Notes: generated by a model from the letters alone, not told the origin. A DNA stretch of 64,000 nt from Streptomyces sp. MNU76 (GCF_020982545.1 NZ_JAJKLK010000007.1:372001-436000); one strand, 5' to 3'; positions 8,851 to 17,533 are shown, numbered from the stretch's first letter. Numbers and translations: made by a program.

Positions 8851-9726
8851 GTGGCCAGTTCGGACCAACCGCAGTGGGGTCCACGTCCCGGAAAGGGACC
8901 GCCGTCTCCACCGGGCCCGTCCGGCTCCGGCCCCACGGGACCGCACGGGCCCCGCGGCCCGGGAGAGCCGGGCGGACCACCTCCCCGCAACGGGCTGGGC
9001 ATCACCGCTCTCATCCTGGGCATCATCGGCCTCCTCGCAGGATTCATCCCGCTGCTGTTCTGGCTGGCGGGCATCCTCGGGATCATGGCCCTCGTCTTCG
9101 GCATCATCGGGGCCCGCCGCGCAAAACAGGGGTATGCCACCAACCGGCGCATGTCGCTCGCCGGCGCCATCCTCGGGGGTCTCGCGATCGTGATGGCGAT
9201 CATCGGGATCGTGATCCTCGCTGATGTCTTCCACGACGTCACCAAGGGGCCGAAGAAGACCCCCGCGCCCACCCCAACCAGCCAGAGCACCGCCACCACG
9301 ATGCAAGGGACCACGACGCCCACCAGCGGAGCCCTTCGGTTCGGCACTACACAGCACTACGACGACGGCGTCCAGGTCACCGTCGCCTCCCTGCGCCCAT
9401 TCACACCGTCCGACACGGCGGCCGGCTACACCCCGGGTGACAAGGCAGTTGCCTTCGACATCACAGTGACCAACGGTTCCGACCACAACCTGGATCTCGG
9501 TCTCGTCTCCGTCGACGCCAAGGATGCCGACGGACGCTCCGCCGAGCGGATCTTCGACAGCGCCAAAGGCATCAGCGGCGATCTGAGTGGCACCCTGCTT
9601 CCGGGCAAGAAGTCAGTGGCCACCTACGTCTTCGACCTTCCCAAGCGCGCCTCGGCCAGCCTGGACGTCGAGGTCAGGCCCGGCTTCAGCTACGAACCTG
9701 CCTTGTGGAGCGGTTCCAGCACCTGA
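8851..9726 (+). CDS. Membrane protein, DUF4190-like helices plus DUF4352-like ectodomain
   Basis: About 291 residues. The N-terminus is Pro/Gly-rich (about 45 residues). Two or three membrane helices follow (ITALILGIIGLLAGFIP, LAGILGIMALVFGIIGA, and ILGGLAIVMAIIGIVILA), a DUF4190-like arrangement. Next come a Thr/Pro-rich linker and a C-terminal beta domain containing VAFDITVTNGSDHNLDLGL, as in DUF4352 proteins. The ectodomain is presumably extracellular. I chose GTG 8851 because GAGGAG at 8837-8842 is 8 bases upstream; the in-frame GTG at 8842 overlaps that site. A second DUF4352-like protein lies at 20.3 kb. Confidence 0.75.
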   Translation: MASSDQPQWGPRPGKGPPSPPGPSGSGPTGPHGPRGPGEPGGPPPRNGLGITALILGIIGLLAGFIPLLFWLAGILGIMALVFGIIGARRAKQGYATNRRMSLAGAILGGLAIVMAIIGIVILADVFHDVTKGPKKTPAPTPTSQSTATTMQGTTTPTSGALRFGTTQHYDDGVQVTVASLRPFTPSDTAAGYTPGDKAVAFDITVTNGSDHNLDLGLVSVDAKDADGRSAERIFDSAKGISGDLSGTLLPGKKSVATYVFDLPKRASASLDVEVRPGFSYEPALWSGSST

Positions 9727-9930
9727 TTGCCAGCGCCTCTCCCGACGGACCTGCGCCTGCCGGGACTGCAGCCGCCGGTACATCGACGGCGTGTGCGGCA
9801 GCACTCCTTCGGAGACCAGCCGGTACATCGCCTGGCGCAGCGTGACGCCACCCTCGTAGCCCTCCACGATCTCCCGTGCCCGGTCCACGATGACTGGCCA
9901 CCGCACCCTCTCACCCGCCATGCGGTACAT
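9727..9930 (-). pseudogene. Truncated N-terminal fragment of a Toprim-domain gene
   Basis: About 68 codons match the N-terminus of the intact Toprim gene at 26.7-27.6 kb: MYRMAGERVRWPVIVDRARE here against MYRMANERVRWPVVVDRARQ there, and SEGVLPHTPSMYRR against SEGVLPHTPPMYRR. The similarity stops at 9727, exactly where the DUF4352-like gene ends, so the catalytic Toprim part is gone. The start codon and the winged-helix-like part remain. This is a remnant, and with the next three genes it marks a duplicated module. Confidence 0.8.
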
Positions 9931-9946
9931 GTTCCCCTCGCACCGG

Positions 9947-9971
9947 CCCAGCCCGCGGACCGCGGGCTGGG
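9947..9971. terminator. Perfect 12-bp hairpin upstream of the first Fic-like pair
   Basis: The arms at 9947-9958 and 9960-9971 are perfect complements around a single base, so the real loop would be 3-5 bases. No T tract follows on either strand. It could be an intrinsic-type terminator of the kind common in high-GC actinobacteria, or an operator for the downstream toxin-antitoxin genes. Confidence 0.5.
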
Positions 9972-10058
9972 TCAGGCGTTCGCCGTGGCGACGGCGGCGC
10001 AGCCCCCTTCTGCTCAGAGCCCTCCCCACCGGGCGCCGGGTCCGGCTACCGTGGGGGC

Positions 10059-10292
10059 ATGGCCAGGGAACTTCGCATTGAGATCGATGACGAGCAGTGG
10101 GCGCAACTGGAGCGCGAGGCGCACGAGCGGCACGAGGATCCGACGGTGTACGCCGGACGCGTCCTGGCTCAGGAGCTCAACAAGGCGCGGTTCCTCGAGG
10201 GCAGCGCCCTCTTCCTCAGCACTCCCGGGGTACGCGAGGAGTTCGCCAGCCGGTTCGGCCCGGAACCCGGGCCCACCGCGTCCGCGGCGTAG
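10059..10292 (+). CDS. Putative antitoxin of the first Fic/Doc-like pair
   Basis: A 77-residue protein with a short basic N-terminal strand (ELRIEIDDEQWAQLEREA) followed by helices, compatible with a ribbon-helix-helix DNA-binding antitoxin. It lies 17 bases before a Fic/Doc-like gene. A positional counterpart at 30846-31145 occupies the same place in the second module; the two share only a loose pattern (PDEYARVEAAAH against DEQWAQLEREAH). The start is ATG 10059 after a weak GGGGGC. Confidence 0.55.
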   Translation: MARELRIEIDDEQWAQLEREAHERHEDPTVYAGRVLAQELNKARFLEGSALFLSTPGVREEFASRFGPEPGPTASAA

Positions 10293-10309
10293 GGGCGGGC
10301 AGCGACGCA

Positions 10310-10684
10310 GTGGACCTCACGGTAGATCTTCCGTGGCTCATGGAGATCGCCCGCACCCAGCTGGACGACCCTGACGTGACGGACTGGGGAGCGCTGGAGG
10401 CCGCCCGAGCGCGGCACGCCTTCCGCGTCCTGGACGAACCCGTATACCCGCGGCCGCATCACCGGGCCGCCGCTCTCTTCCACTCGCTTGCCCGGGTCCC
10501 GGCCCTGGAGCACAGCAACGAACTCTTCGGCGCGACGGTCGCGGCCGGTTACCTGCACGCCAGCGGCCTGCCCGTACGGTTCACCGCCAAGGAGGCCGCC
10601 GACCTCGCCGACCAGGTGTCCTCCGGACACGTGGACGTGCGCGCCCTGGCCGCGGCCCTGAAGGAGTGGACCGAGCGCAGCTGA
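10310..10684 (+). CDS. Degenerate Fic/Doc-like toxin
   Basis: A 124-residue protein that I place in the Fic/Doc fold family by overall pattern: helices ending in NELFGATVAAGYLHASGLPV, which aligns with the Doc/Fic core followed by its long helix (N-K-R-T then an aliphatic helix ending in NG). The catalytic HxFx(D/E)GNxR motif is not conserved: only the Asn is clear, and the His position reads Pro. Fic/Doc toxins transfer AMP or phosphate to proteins such as EF-Tu; whether this one is active is doubtful. The start is GTG 10310. Another A24 gene follows its paralogue at 31.1 kb. Confidence 0.55.
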   Translation: MDLTVDLPWLMEIARTQLDDPDVTDWGALEAARARHAFRVLDEPVYPRPHHRAAALFHSLARVPALEHSNELFGATVAAGYLHASGLPVRFTAKEAADLADQVSSGHVDVRALAAALKEWTERS

Positions 10685-10700
10685 GCATAGGCTCCGTCCG

Positions 10701-11432
10701 GTGGAGACGTTGCTGATCATCACGGCTGCCGCTCTGTGGGGCTGCGGCACGGGCGTGCTCATATCCCGTCCCGCCTACCGGTTCTCCGTACCGATCGAGG
10801 AACCGTGGCGGTCGGCGTGCCCGGCAGGACATCCCCTCACCGGTACCGGAGGCGGCTGGCTGGGGCGTGCCCGCTGCGCCGCCGGGGACTCCTACGGGCC
10901 GAGCACTCTCTCCGTCGTCTCCGTCACGGCTGGAGTCTGCGCGCTGCTGGCGGCCGCGACCGGGGCACGCCCCGAGCTGGTGGTCTGGCTGCTGCTCGCC
11001 CCGGCCGCCGTGCTGCTCGCCGCCGTCGACTTCGCGGCGCACCGGCTGCCCGACGCGCTCACCCTGCCGCTCGCCGCGGCCGCGATCGTCCTGCTGGGCG
11101 TCGCCGCGGTGCTGCCCGGCGCCGACGGCAGCTGGACGTCCGCGCTGCTCGGTTCCCTCATTCTGGGAGCCTGCTACTTTGTGCTCTTCCTCCTCAGCAA
11201 GGGCTTCGGGTTCGGCGATGTGAAACTCGCCCTGGCCCTGGGCGCTGTCCTGGGCTGGTACGGCTGGGCGATCGTCCTGGTCGGGACGTTCGTCGGGTAC
11301 CTGCTCGGCGCGCTGTACGGCATCGGCCTGATGCTCGCTGGCCGGGCCGACCGTACGAGCAGGATCCCGTTCGGCCCGTTCCTGCTCGCCGGGGCGCTGG
11401 CCGGCGTGCTCCTGGGCTCCTACACCCTTTGA
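10701..11432 (+). CDS. Prepilin peptidase-like A24 membrane protein (copy 1)
   Basis: A 243-residue polytopic membrane protein with the two aspartates of A24 aspartic peptidases: LAAVDFAAHRLPD (about residues 114-126) and GFGFGDVKLALALG (about 170-183), the GxGD-type motif. A24 enzymes cleave type IV prepilin or Tad/Flp leader peptides. The N-terminal cytoplasmic loop has CPAGHP and RCAAGDSYGP; copy 2 has ADCASYGP, so this copy has lost one Cys of a probable zinc site. GTG 10701 begins 16 bases after the Fic-like gene, and the start context GTCCGGTGGA is nearly the same in copy 2. No pilin gene is in the window. Confidence 0.8.
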   Translation: METLLIITAAALWGCGTGVLISRPAYRFSVPIEEPWRSACPAGHPLTGTGGGWLGRARCAAGDSYGPSTLSVVSVTAGVCALLAAATGARPELVVWLLLAPAAVLLAAVDFAAHRLPDALTLPLAAAAIVLLGVAAVLPGADGSWTSALLGSLILGACYFVLFLLSKGFGFGDVKLALALGAVLGWYGWAIVLVGTFVGYLLGALYGIGLMLAGRADRTSRIPFGPFLLAGALAGVLLGSYTL

Positions 11433-11487
11433 ATCCCGGCTCGAGTATCCGATGGAACACGCGAGAACGAGAGACCCCCAAACGAAA

Positions 11488-11522
11488 AAGGTGCCGGGGA
11501 GACGTGCTCTCCCGACACCTTG
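11488..11522. terminator. Bidirectional terminator hairpin between convergent genes
   Basis: An imperfect stem pairs AAGGTGCCGGGGAG (from 11488) with CTCCCGACACCTT (to about 11521), with A residues upstream and T at the 3' edge. It lies between the convergent A24 gene and the membrane protein gene, where a shared terminator is expected. Confidence 0.6.
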
Positions 11523-11537
11523 CTAGATAAGTGAAGA

Positions 11538-12167
11538 TCAATCGCGCCGTTGAGCGCGGGCCTGAATGCCGGCGGTGAACAGCAACGCGAGCCAGGCGAC
11601 TCCGAAGCCCAGCGCGCCGCCGATGGCCAGGCGTCCGATGGACAGGGGATCCTGGAACATGGTGGTGACACCGCACCCGATGCCGGTCGCCAGGGCCAGG
11701 ATGAGGGGCGTCCTCATGCGTGCGAACACCTTCTTCAGGCGCCGCAGGTCGTGGAGAGGAACGCGACCTTGTTCTTCGGTGAGGGCCTTCTGGGCTTTCC
11801 GTGCCCCGCTCAACGCAACAGAGAGCGCATACGAGCAGCACTCCCCGTATCGAAGTGCTCGACCTTTCCATGTATTTTCCTCGACCTGCATCATGGTGAT
11901 TTGGTCGGGAAGCCAGTATCTGTCGAGCATGTACCGCCAGTCACCCTTCGACATGAAGATCCGTCCCACGTAGAGCAGTACGACGGGGATGCGACCGGCA
12001 TCCTGGCGAGTCTTGGATCGGATAATTCGGAAGACTCCAGAAGCCATCATCAACACGAGGGCGATGACGATTCCCACTATCCATTCCGCAGCGCTCGCGC
12101 CGAGGAAGTATGAATTCTGGGCCGTTGAATTAGCGGCCTCGACCGCCTCGGCGCGAACGTTGATCAT
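11538..12167 (-). CDS. Membrane protein in a PadR operon
   Basis: A 209-residue protein with three likely membrane helices: WIVGIVIALVLMMASGVF (about 30-47), TPLILALATGIGCGVTTMF (about 153-171), and LAIGGALGFGVAWLALLFTA (about 178-197). The middle is a cytoplasmic domain with basic residues and a Cys pair (GECCSYAL). No family is recognised. It starts 16 bases after the PadR stop, so it is probably the regulator's co-transcribed target. Codon choice is less G/C-biased than in most neighbours, which may indicate a different origin. Confidence 0.65.
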   Translation of the reverse strand: MINVRAEAVEAANSTAQNSYFLGASAAEWIVGIVIALVLMMASGVFRIIRSKTRQDAGRIPVVLLYVGRIFMSKGDWRYMLDRYWLPDQITMMQVEENTWKGRALRYGECCSYALSVALSGARKAQKALTEEQGRVPLHDLRRLKKVFARMRTPLILALATGIGCGVTTMFQDPLSIGRLAIGGALGFGVAWLALLFTAGIQARAQRRD

Positions 12168-12183
12168 TGATTGCTCCCAGGAG

Positions 12184-12558
12184 CTAGGCTGGCTTCAGCC
12201 GGTGTGGGGCGCCCTGGCCGGTCGGCGCAGGTGCGCGCGTCTGGACGTAGTTGAGTTCGTCCAGATCTGCCAAAGACGTCCGAGCTGCGCGGAGGCCTTC
12301 GGAAGTGATGGTGAAGTTTCGGCGGCGAGGCCTGCCTTCCTTGTGGGGGTCGATGTCTTCCTCCGAAGAGGTGACCCATCCGGCCCGCTCCAGCCTGATG
12401 AGGACCGGGTAGATGGTGCCGCCCGACAGGCCTGTCTCATGCATGAGTTCCAGGCCATAGCGGGAAATCTGAGGTTCGGTGATGAACACGGACAGCACGC
12501 GGGCCATGCTGCTCGTGACGACGATGCCGTGGGCTCGGGTGTGAGTTTTGGCGGACAT
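12184..12558 (-). CDS. PadR family transcriptional regulator
   Basis: This 124-residue protein has the PadR winged helix: ARVLSVFITEPQISRYGLEL for the recognition region, then GLSGGTIYPVLIRLERAGWV, the classic GTIYPxLxRLExxG motif, then a charged wing (DPHKEGRPRRRNFTITSEG). PadR proteins repress nearby genes and release on ligand binding. I give ATG 12558 (GGAGGAG about 11 bases upstream). An in-frame ATG at 12705 with GGGAGGAG 6 bases upstream would add 49 residues and is a real alternative. The downstream membrane protein gene is the likely partner. Confidence 0.85.
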   Translation of the reverse strand: MSAKTHTRAHGIVVTSSMARVLSVFITEPQISRYGLELMHETGLSGGTIYPVLIRLERAGWVTSSEEDIDPHKEGRPRRRNFTITSEGLRAARTSLADLDELNYVQTRAPAPTGQGAPHRLKPA

Positions 12559-12899
12559 GACTTCGGGATCTCCTCCCGTCGATCCATGGACGACGCTGTC
12601 AAACGTCGGCCACACGTGGTGCGCGCCGCCCGGGGCGGCTCGTATTGCCGAAAAGGCCATGACCACGGCTTGGGATCGAATCGGTCGTTTCTTGGTGTGG
12701 ATCATGTAGGACTCCTCCCGGAGCATCCGGGGCTTGTACGGACCGCCGATATAGGGGTCCGAAGGCAAGTGAACGTGGCTCTCAGGGTTTCGTCAAGGAA
12801 ACGGCATTGGATGTGACTCAAGGCCTTTCTGTGTCAAATATAGAAGGTTCAAGTGAGCCCACGCTGTGTAACTCGATGGATTCACTTGCAGCCGCACTG
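12559..12899. promoter_or_regulatory. Upstream region of the PadR operon
   Basis: No independent gene is visible here. It holds the possible 49-codon N-terminal extension of PadR (start 12705) and, beyond it, the relatively A/T-rich stretch 12800-12890, the likely promoter of the PadR operon. I could not identify a convincing operator. Confidence 0.4.
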
Positions 12900-13281
12900 C
12901 TACCGGTTTAGAGGCAGGGAGAATTCCCGGCTTTCCGACCGCGTAGCCGCGACCTCTTCAGTACCGGTACGCGCCAGCCACGCAGTTCGGGATTGATCAT
13001 TGGCGGGATTGGCGACGTGGATCGCGAAGTCCGTTGTCGCCGAATCGAGTTGCCGGGCCATCCAAATCGCCCAGGCCACGAACGAGATCCGAGCTGGGCA
13101 AGGACGCCGGAGCGACCGCGGATCGGCAGAACGCGACGATGCACTTGTGCTGCTGCTCGACGGCGAGGAGCAGCTCGTCGACACGAGTGCGGATCACCAA
13201 GGCCCGGGATGTGTCGGGCGAGGACCGCCCTGTGCGTCGTTCGAAGAGCGGACCGTACGTGCCAGCATCCCCCAAGTACAC
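12900..13281 (-). pseudogene. Possible frameshifted small gene
   Basis: Two overlapping frames read as parts of one protein. The upstream part, from GTG 13281, includes YLGDAGTYGPLFERR and VDELLLAVEQQHKCIVAFC. The downstream part, ending at 12900, includes AIWMARQLDSATTDFAIHV. Joining them needs a one-base shift near 13.10-13.15 kb. No family is recognised. It may be a decayed gene or chance coding-like sequence. Confidence 0.35.
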
Positions 13282-13461
13282 CCGAAGTCGTCGTCAAACG
13301 ACTGCCGGTTTCACGAACCCCAAGGCGTCACTGGCGGGGGCTGCTGATGGCGCACGGAGCGGGCTTCGTGCTGGCTAGCCTGGGGGAGTGGCGCCTGTCG
13401 CGGGCTGGTGCAGACGGCGTGAGCACCGGGACGGGTCTGAGCACACAGGCCGGTTCAGGGG

Positions 13462-15393
13462 TCATCTGGGCGTGGGACCCAACCGGTCCCACGGTGAGGG
13501 CGGGCTGGGCAGATGCGCGGGTGCGGCGGCTGCGGAGTGGGGGGCGGCGTGGTCGGGGTAGTTGTTGATCCAGGCGAGGCCTCCGAGGTCGAGGCGTTCG
13601 CGGGCGCGCGTGACGGCGACGTAGGCGAGGCGGGCCTCTTCCAGGTTGATGTCGGGGAGGGTTTCGTCGTTTTGGTCCGGGTTCTTCTGCCTGTTGCCGG
13701 GCTTGGGCTCGAAGTCACTGGCGATCCGTACCGCTGGCCACTCGCGTCCCTTGGCCTTGTGGGCGGTGGAAACCACGACTTCCGCGTCGGGTTCGGAATG
13801 CAGATTGCGGACTGCGGCCAGGACGACGTCCACGCCGTAGTCGTCGATGATGTCGACCAGGGGCAGCAGGTCACCGCCCGAGGGGTCGGACGTGGCGTAT
13901 TCGCGCAGCTCGTCCCATGAGGTGAACAAGACCAGTTCGGGGTGGCTCGTACGGCGTCCGGCCTTCAGTGCGCCCGCTGCCAGCGCGAGTTTTTCCAGGG
14001 CCTCGCCGCCGCCCACCATCGCGACACGCGTGCCCTCTTCCAGCAGGCGCAGCACCTCGGTGATGGCGCCTGCGTTGGAGCGGCACAGCACTGCGTCGGG
14101 GGTGTCGACGGGCCCGATGCTCGTGTCGAGGGTGGGAGTGCCCTTCAGTCGCAGCGGGGATTCGACGATGCGCAGCCATCGGTTCGCCTCCTCTGCGAGG
14201 ACGGGACCGAACCGGAAGGACTGCGACAGACACAGTTGAGTTCCGTCGAAGCCGGTCATCACGTCGCGGGCTCCTCGCCAGCCGTAGATGGCCTGGGCCG
14301 AGTCCCCCACCATGATCAGTTGGGAGTGGGAGCGTTGCGCCTTGAACACTTCTTCCAGGACGGGGTTGGTGTCCTGAGCCTCGTCCAGGAGCAGGAAGTC
14401 GGCCCGGATCGTCGGCTCGGTCAGTGCCCAGATCTTCAGGTAGTGGTCGGGTACGAACCGCACCAGGCCGCCCTCGGGGTTCTGCAGGTCACTCCAGGCG
14501 CGCCGGGCATAGGGCAGGACCAGGCGGGCCAGGTCGGAGCGGTATTCGTCGGGCAGCCCGCGCAGCGTCGGCACGTGACGCCGCATGAGTTCGGTGTCTG
14601 CGGAGTGGCAGAACTTCCGCACCGTCTCGAACACCGTGTACGACAAGGTCTTGTGGGTGATCAGCCGGTTTCCCAGGACGACCTTCATCGTGGGGGCGAT
14701 GCCGATCCGCTGGCCTGCCTTCCATCCGGGCTCGCGCGGAGCGTTCAGCCGCGCGGAGTACCGGCGGCCGACCGTGCGCATGGCCAGGCCGTGCCCGGTC
14801 AAACAGGGCACGTTCGACGGGAACTTGCGGGCCGCGTCGTCGACGACGGCCCGGTTGTAGGCCATGTAGATGCCGCGCCGCCGGTCGGAGCGGGCGAGCA
14901 TCGTCAACGTCGTGGTCTTCCCGGTGCCCGCGCCGGCCTGGAGGACGAGATGGGTCCCGGACTGCTTGCCCTCCAGCACCCGTTCCTGCTCCGGTGTCGG
15001 CTTCGGCCCCCGCGCCGGGCGTGGTGACGCAGGCGACGGCTGCCGAGGGCTCCGGGTATCGAACACGGCACCGATGCGGAGCTGCGGCGGTGGGGGAGGC
15101 GGCTTGGGCCGGTCGAGGCTGGCCAGCCATTCACGGGCCAGGACTACGGCGCGCTCGATCACCTCGGAGGGCACCCCCTGGCGGGTGTCCACCCCCAGCC
15201 TGCGGTTGAGCCGGTAGTTGACCTCGCGGAATCCCAGCCTCGTCCGCGCCGTGATCACGGTCATCAGCTGCCGCAGCTCCGCCTGCGGGGAGAGCGGCAC
15301 AGGTGGAGCGGACGGAGCCGGCTGGGCGGGCCCGAACAGCGCCATCTGATCATCGGGGGCAGGACCGCGGCGGCGCGAGGGAGAAGGACCCAT
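13462..15393 (-). CDS. UvrD/Rep-like superfamily 1 helicase
   Basis: This 643-residue protein has a superfamily 1 helicase core after a Pro-rich N-terminal region of about 135 residues. Motif I is LQAGAGTGKTTT (about 151-162), motif II LLLDEAQDTN (about 345), motif III VGDSAQAIYGWRGA, motif IV QSFRFGP, motif V VSTAHKAKGREWPAV and motif VI AYVAVTRARERL. These give 3'-5' DNA translocation in UvrD/Rep proteins. The N-terminal region contains TRLGFREVNYRLNRRLGV, perhaps a DNA-binding extension. It follows the DUF6083 gene on the same strand with a 50-base gap, so they may form an operon. A defence or repair role is possible but not shown. Confidence 0.9.
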   Translation of the reverse strand: MGPSPSRRRGPAPDDQMALFGPAQPAPSAPPVPLSPQAELRQLMTVITARTRLGFREVNYRLNRRLGVDTRQGVPSEVIERAVVLAREWLASLDRPKPPPPPPQLRIGAVFDTRSPRQPSPASPRPARGPKPTPEQERVLEGKQSGTHLVLQAGAGTGKTTTLTMLARSDRRRGIYMAYNRAVVDDAARKFPSNVPCLTGHGLAMRTVGRRYSARLNAPREPGWKAGQRIGIAPTMKVVLGNRLITHKTLSYTVFETVRKFCHSADTELMRRHVPTLRGLPDEYRSDLARLVLPYARRAWSDLQNPEGGLVRFVPDHYLKIWALTEPTIRADFLLLDEAQDTNPVLEEVFKAQRSHSQLIMVGDSAQAIYGWRGARDVMTGFDGTQLCLSQSFRFGPVLAEEANRWLRIVESPLRLKGTPTLDTSIGPVDTPDAVLCRSNAGAITEVLRLLEEGTRVAMVGGGEALEKLALAAGALKAGRRTSHPELVLFTSWDELREYATSDPSGGDLLPLVDIIDDYGVDVVLAAVRNLHSEPDAEVVVSTAHKAKGREWPAVRIASDFEPKPGNRQKNPDQNDETLPDINLEEARLAYVAVTRARERLDLGGLAWINNYPDHAAPHSAAAAPAHLPSPPSPWDRLGPTPR

Positions 15394-15443
15394 CGCACGC
15401 TCCTCGTCTCACACCAGCAACGACCCGTAGAGTAGCGCCCTCG

Positions 15444-16508
15444 TTACACATGGTGGTCACTTGGTGGGGCGACCCACTTCTGATGGGTCCGTTCGCGGCG
15501 GGCGCTCCTGTGTTCGCACTGCGAGCACAGCCACCCTTCCGGGACCGGGGCGGCGCTGCCGTTGCGGCAGCCGGTGTTGGCGCATGCCGTGCGCTTTGGT
15601 CCCAGGGCGATCCCGGGGAGCGTGGCTGGCGATTTCTGCATCACCTCCGCGCCGGCGGGGCGCTGGCGCAGGATGTACTCGTCGTGGCGCAGGGCATCGA
15701 ACGTGACCCACTGGGGAGGCACGGCATCCGGCGCGTAGGACTGGCCCGGGGCATGGGATCCGCAGCGCTGGCGCATCCACCGGTTGAACTCGGCGGTGTA
15801 CAGCGCGTGCAGCCCATACACCCACATCGTCGTACCCGCCCAGAGGACCTGCTGCCCCGCGCGGCCCGGCGCGTAGGGGATCTCGACCTCCTGCCAGCTC
15901 CCCTCCCCCTCCCAGACCAGCTTCTTGCACCTCTCATCCGTGCTACTCGCGTGCGCCACGCACTGGATCGTCTCCACTGGGCCCGGCGCCAGCCACAACA
16001 GGCTCGAGTAGGCGACGACATGCCGGACACCCTCGACGTCCTCGACGTGCTGCTCGGCGACCTCTTCCTCGCACCGGGGAGGGCGCAGGTCCGGAATGAA
16101 CCCGGCCGCGATCAATTCCTCCGACTTCTTGCGGAAGACCGCACGGGCCTCGGCCAGGGACAGATCGTCGTCCTCGTGCTCAACCATCGGGCAGAAAGCG
16201 GGATGCGGGACGAGGCACATCGTCTGCCTGTTGTCGCCGGGAAACGCGATCCCGCCCATGACGTGCCACCGCATCCGAGCGGGGACGGCGGCGGATGGAA
16301 TCTGCTTGGGCAGCATCGGGATTCGCAGATGGTCGTATCGGTCGAAGTACTCCATCAGCAGGCCGCAGTAGCGGCACCGCGTCAGGGCATCCCGCCGCAG
16401 CGTTGTGGATGCGTTGTTGCGGTGCAGCCACATCGTGCGCGCCCCGGCGAAGCCGGGCTGCTCGCCGTAACCCTTGTGGGAACCGTCCCAGTGAAAGCGC
16501 TCTGACAC
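15444..16508 (-). CDS. DUF6083-like protein with zinc-ribbon cysteines
   Basis: A 354-residue protein. The N-terminal region matches the DUF6083 pattern I know from streptomycetes: LHRNNASTTLRRD, then TRCRYCGLLMEYFDRYDH, then PAARMRWHV-like and PHPAFCP motifs. The C-terminus has a second cysteine set (CANTGCRNG and WLCSQCEHR) that could bind zinc. The function of the family is unknown. The start is ATG 16508. It is the first gene of a likely two-gene unit with the UvrD-like helicase 50 bases downstream. Confidence 0.7.
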   Translation of the reverse strand: MSERFHWDGSHKGYGEQPGFAGARTMWLHRNNASTTLRRDALTRCRYCGLLMEYFDRYDHLRIPMLPKQIPSAAVPARMRWHVMGGIAFPGDNRQTMCLVPHPAFCPMVEHEDDDLSLAEARAVFRKKSEELIAAGFIPDLRPPRCEEEVAEQHVEDVEGVRHVVAYSSLLWLAPGPVETIQCVAHASSTDERCKKLVWEGEGSWQEVEIPYAPGRAGQQVLWAGTTMWVYGLHALYTAEFNRWMRQRCGSHAPGQSYAPDAVPPQWVTFDALRHDEYILRQRPAGAEVMQKSPATLPGIALGPKRTACANTGCRNGSAAPVPEGWLCSQCEHRSARRERTHQKWVAPPSDHHV

Positions 16509-16832
16509 GAGCCTCTTCTACACACCCATAAGGCCCTTACCGCCCATTTACTACTTTTAGGGGCGTGGCGTTGCCGACCGGGACGTCACGACGGCATTCC
16601 TTTGGCATGTCCGGTGAGCGGCGCAGATACCCGGCAAGGAGCGCGAGGCCCGGCGTGTGCGCGTGGGGCGTCGGTTAATGCCGCTCCTGCGAGTGTGGCG
16701 GTGTCGTCCGGTGTTCGTGCCATGACCGACATGGCGACGACGGCGTGGCACCCAGTTGGCCGTAACTCTGGTGACCTCGGCGTATCACGCGCGTTGGTCC
16801 ACCGTGCCCGTGAGGCTTTTCGGGAGGTAGTG

Positions 16833-17456
16833 GTGAGTCGAGCTGTGCCGCCGGCCGTCCGTGAGCGGGCCCGCGCCCGGAGTTGTCCGGACTGCCGTGC
16901 CGCGCCGGGGGAGAAGTGCGCGCCCGATCGGGCTGGCCGCTCCCAGCTTCACGGCGGGCGCATCTCGGACGCCCGGCGCGCGCTGGAACCTATGCCGCCC
17001 CACCGGATCCTGCCGCCGCACGCAGATCGCATGTACATGGAACTGGACTCCACTGACGCCGGCACGCTGGTGGTGTCCTGGCACAAAGATGCCCTGGAGG
17101 ATCTGGCGGCCTACCCGTACGAGGCCGCGGCCCTGCTGCGGCTGGCCCTGAAGCAGGCGGAGGTGCTCCGGCCTGACGGCCCGAAGATGAACAACTTCGG
17201 CCTGGCGCTGATCCTCATGCCGCTCGACTTCCTGACCGTCGACGAGGTTCTCGAAGCCGTCGAGCGGCTTACAGCACGAGGTTTCCTCGAGCGCGCAGGC
17301 GAGGATGAGAGTGTCTGTATCGACCCCGCCGCGATTCGCGTGGTCGAACGGCGTGACCTGCCGGCACGGTTCCTCATGGACTGGAACGCGGCAAAAGCCA
17401 GCGCACCGATCCCAGGGCCGCTTCCCCAACCTGCAACGGAGACCCCCTCTCGGTGA
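16833..17456 (+). CDS. Zinc-finger domain protein
   Basis: A 207-residue protein. The N-terminus has a compact zinc-finger motif, RSCPDCRAAPGEKCAPDRAG followed by SQLHGGRISDARR, which I recognise from short phage and streptomycete finger proteins (CPxCxAxPGxxC...H). The remainder is helical and unrecognised. I chose GTG 16833 because GGGAGG ends at 16827; a longer frame to 16602 lacks that signal. Neighbours give no clue to its role. Confidence 0.6.
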   Translation: MSRAVPPAVRERARARSCPDCRAAPGEKCAPDRAGRSQLHGGRISDARRALEPMPPHRILPPHADRMYMELDSTDAGTLVVSWHKDALEDLAAYPYEAAALLRLALKQAEVLRPDGPKMNNFGLALILMPLDFLTVDEVLEAVERLTARGFLERAGEDESVCIDPAAIRVVERRDLPARFLMDWNAAKASAPIPGPLPQPATETPSR

Positions 17457-17470
17457 CGAGGGGCCCTGTC

Positions 17471-17533
17471 TACAGCCAGTCCGGCGCGAACCGCCTTGAT
17501 GGCTTCCGACAGCTCGGTGGGCTCCAACTCCAT
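17471..17533 (-). pseudogene. Remnant of a trypco2-like domain gene
   Basis: About 21 codons from ATG 17533 read MELEPTELSEAIKAVRAGLA. This resembles the start of trypco2-type domain proteins, small N-terminal domains found in conflict-type systems, which open with an ELAxAIxAVRxxL helix. The frame runs on into antisense of the zinc-finger gene without further similarity, so the rest is lost. The match is short, so this is tentative. Confidence 0.3.

Noticed and set aside
15303..16505. 400-codon rightward frame.
   Set aside because: Antisense to the DUF6083-like gene, which has a recognised cysteine motif.
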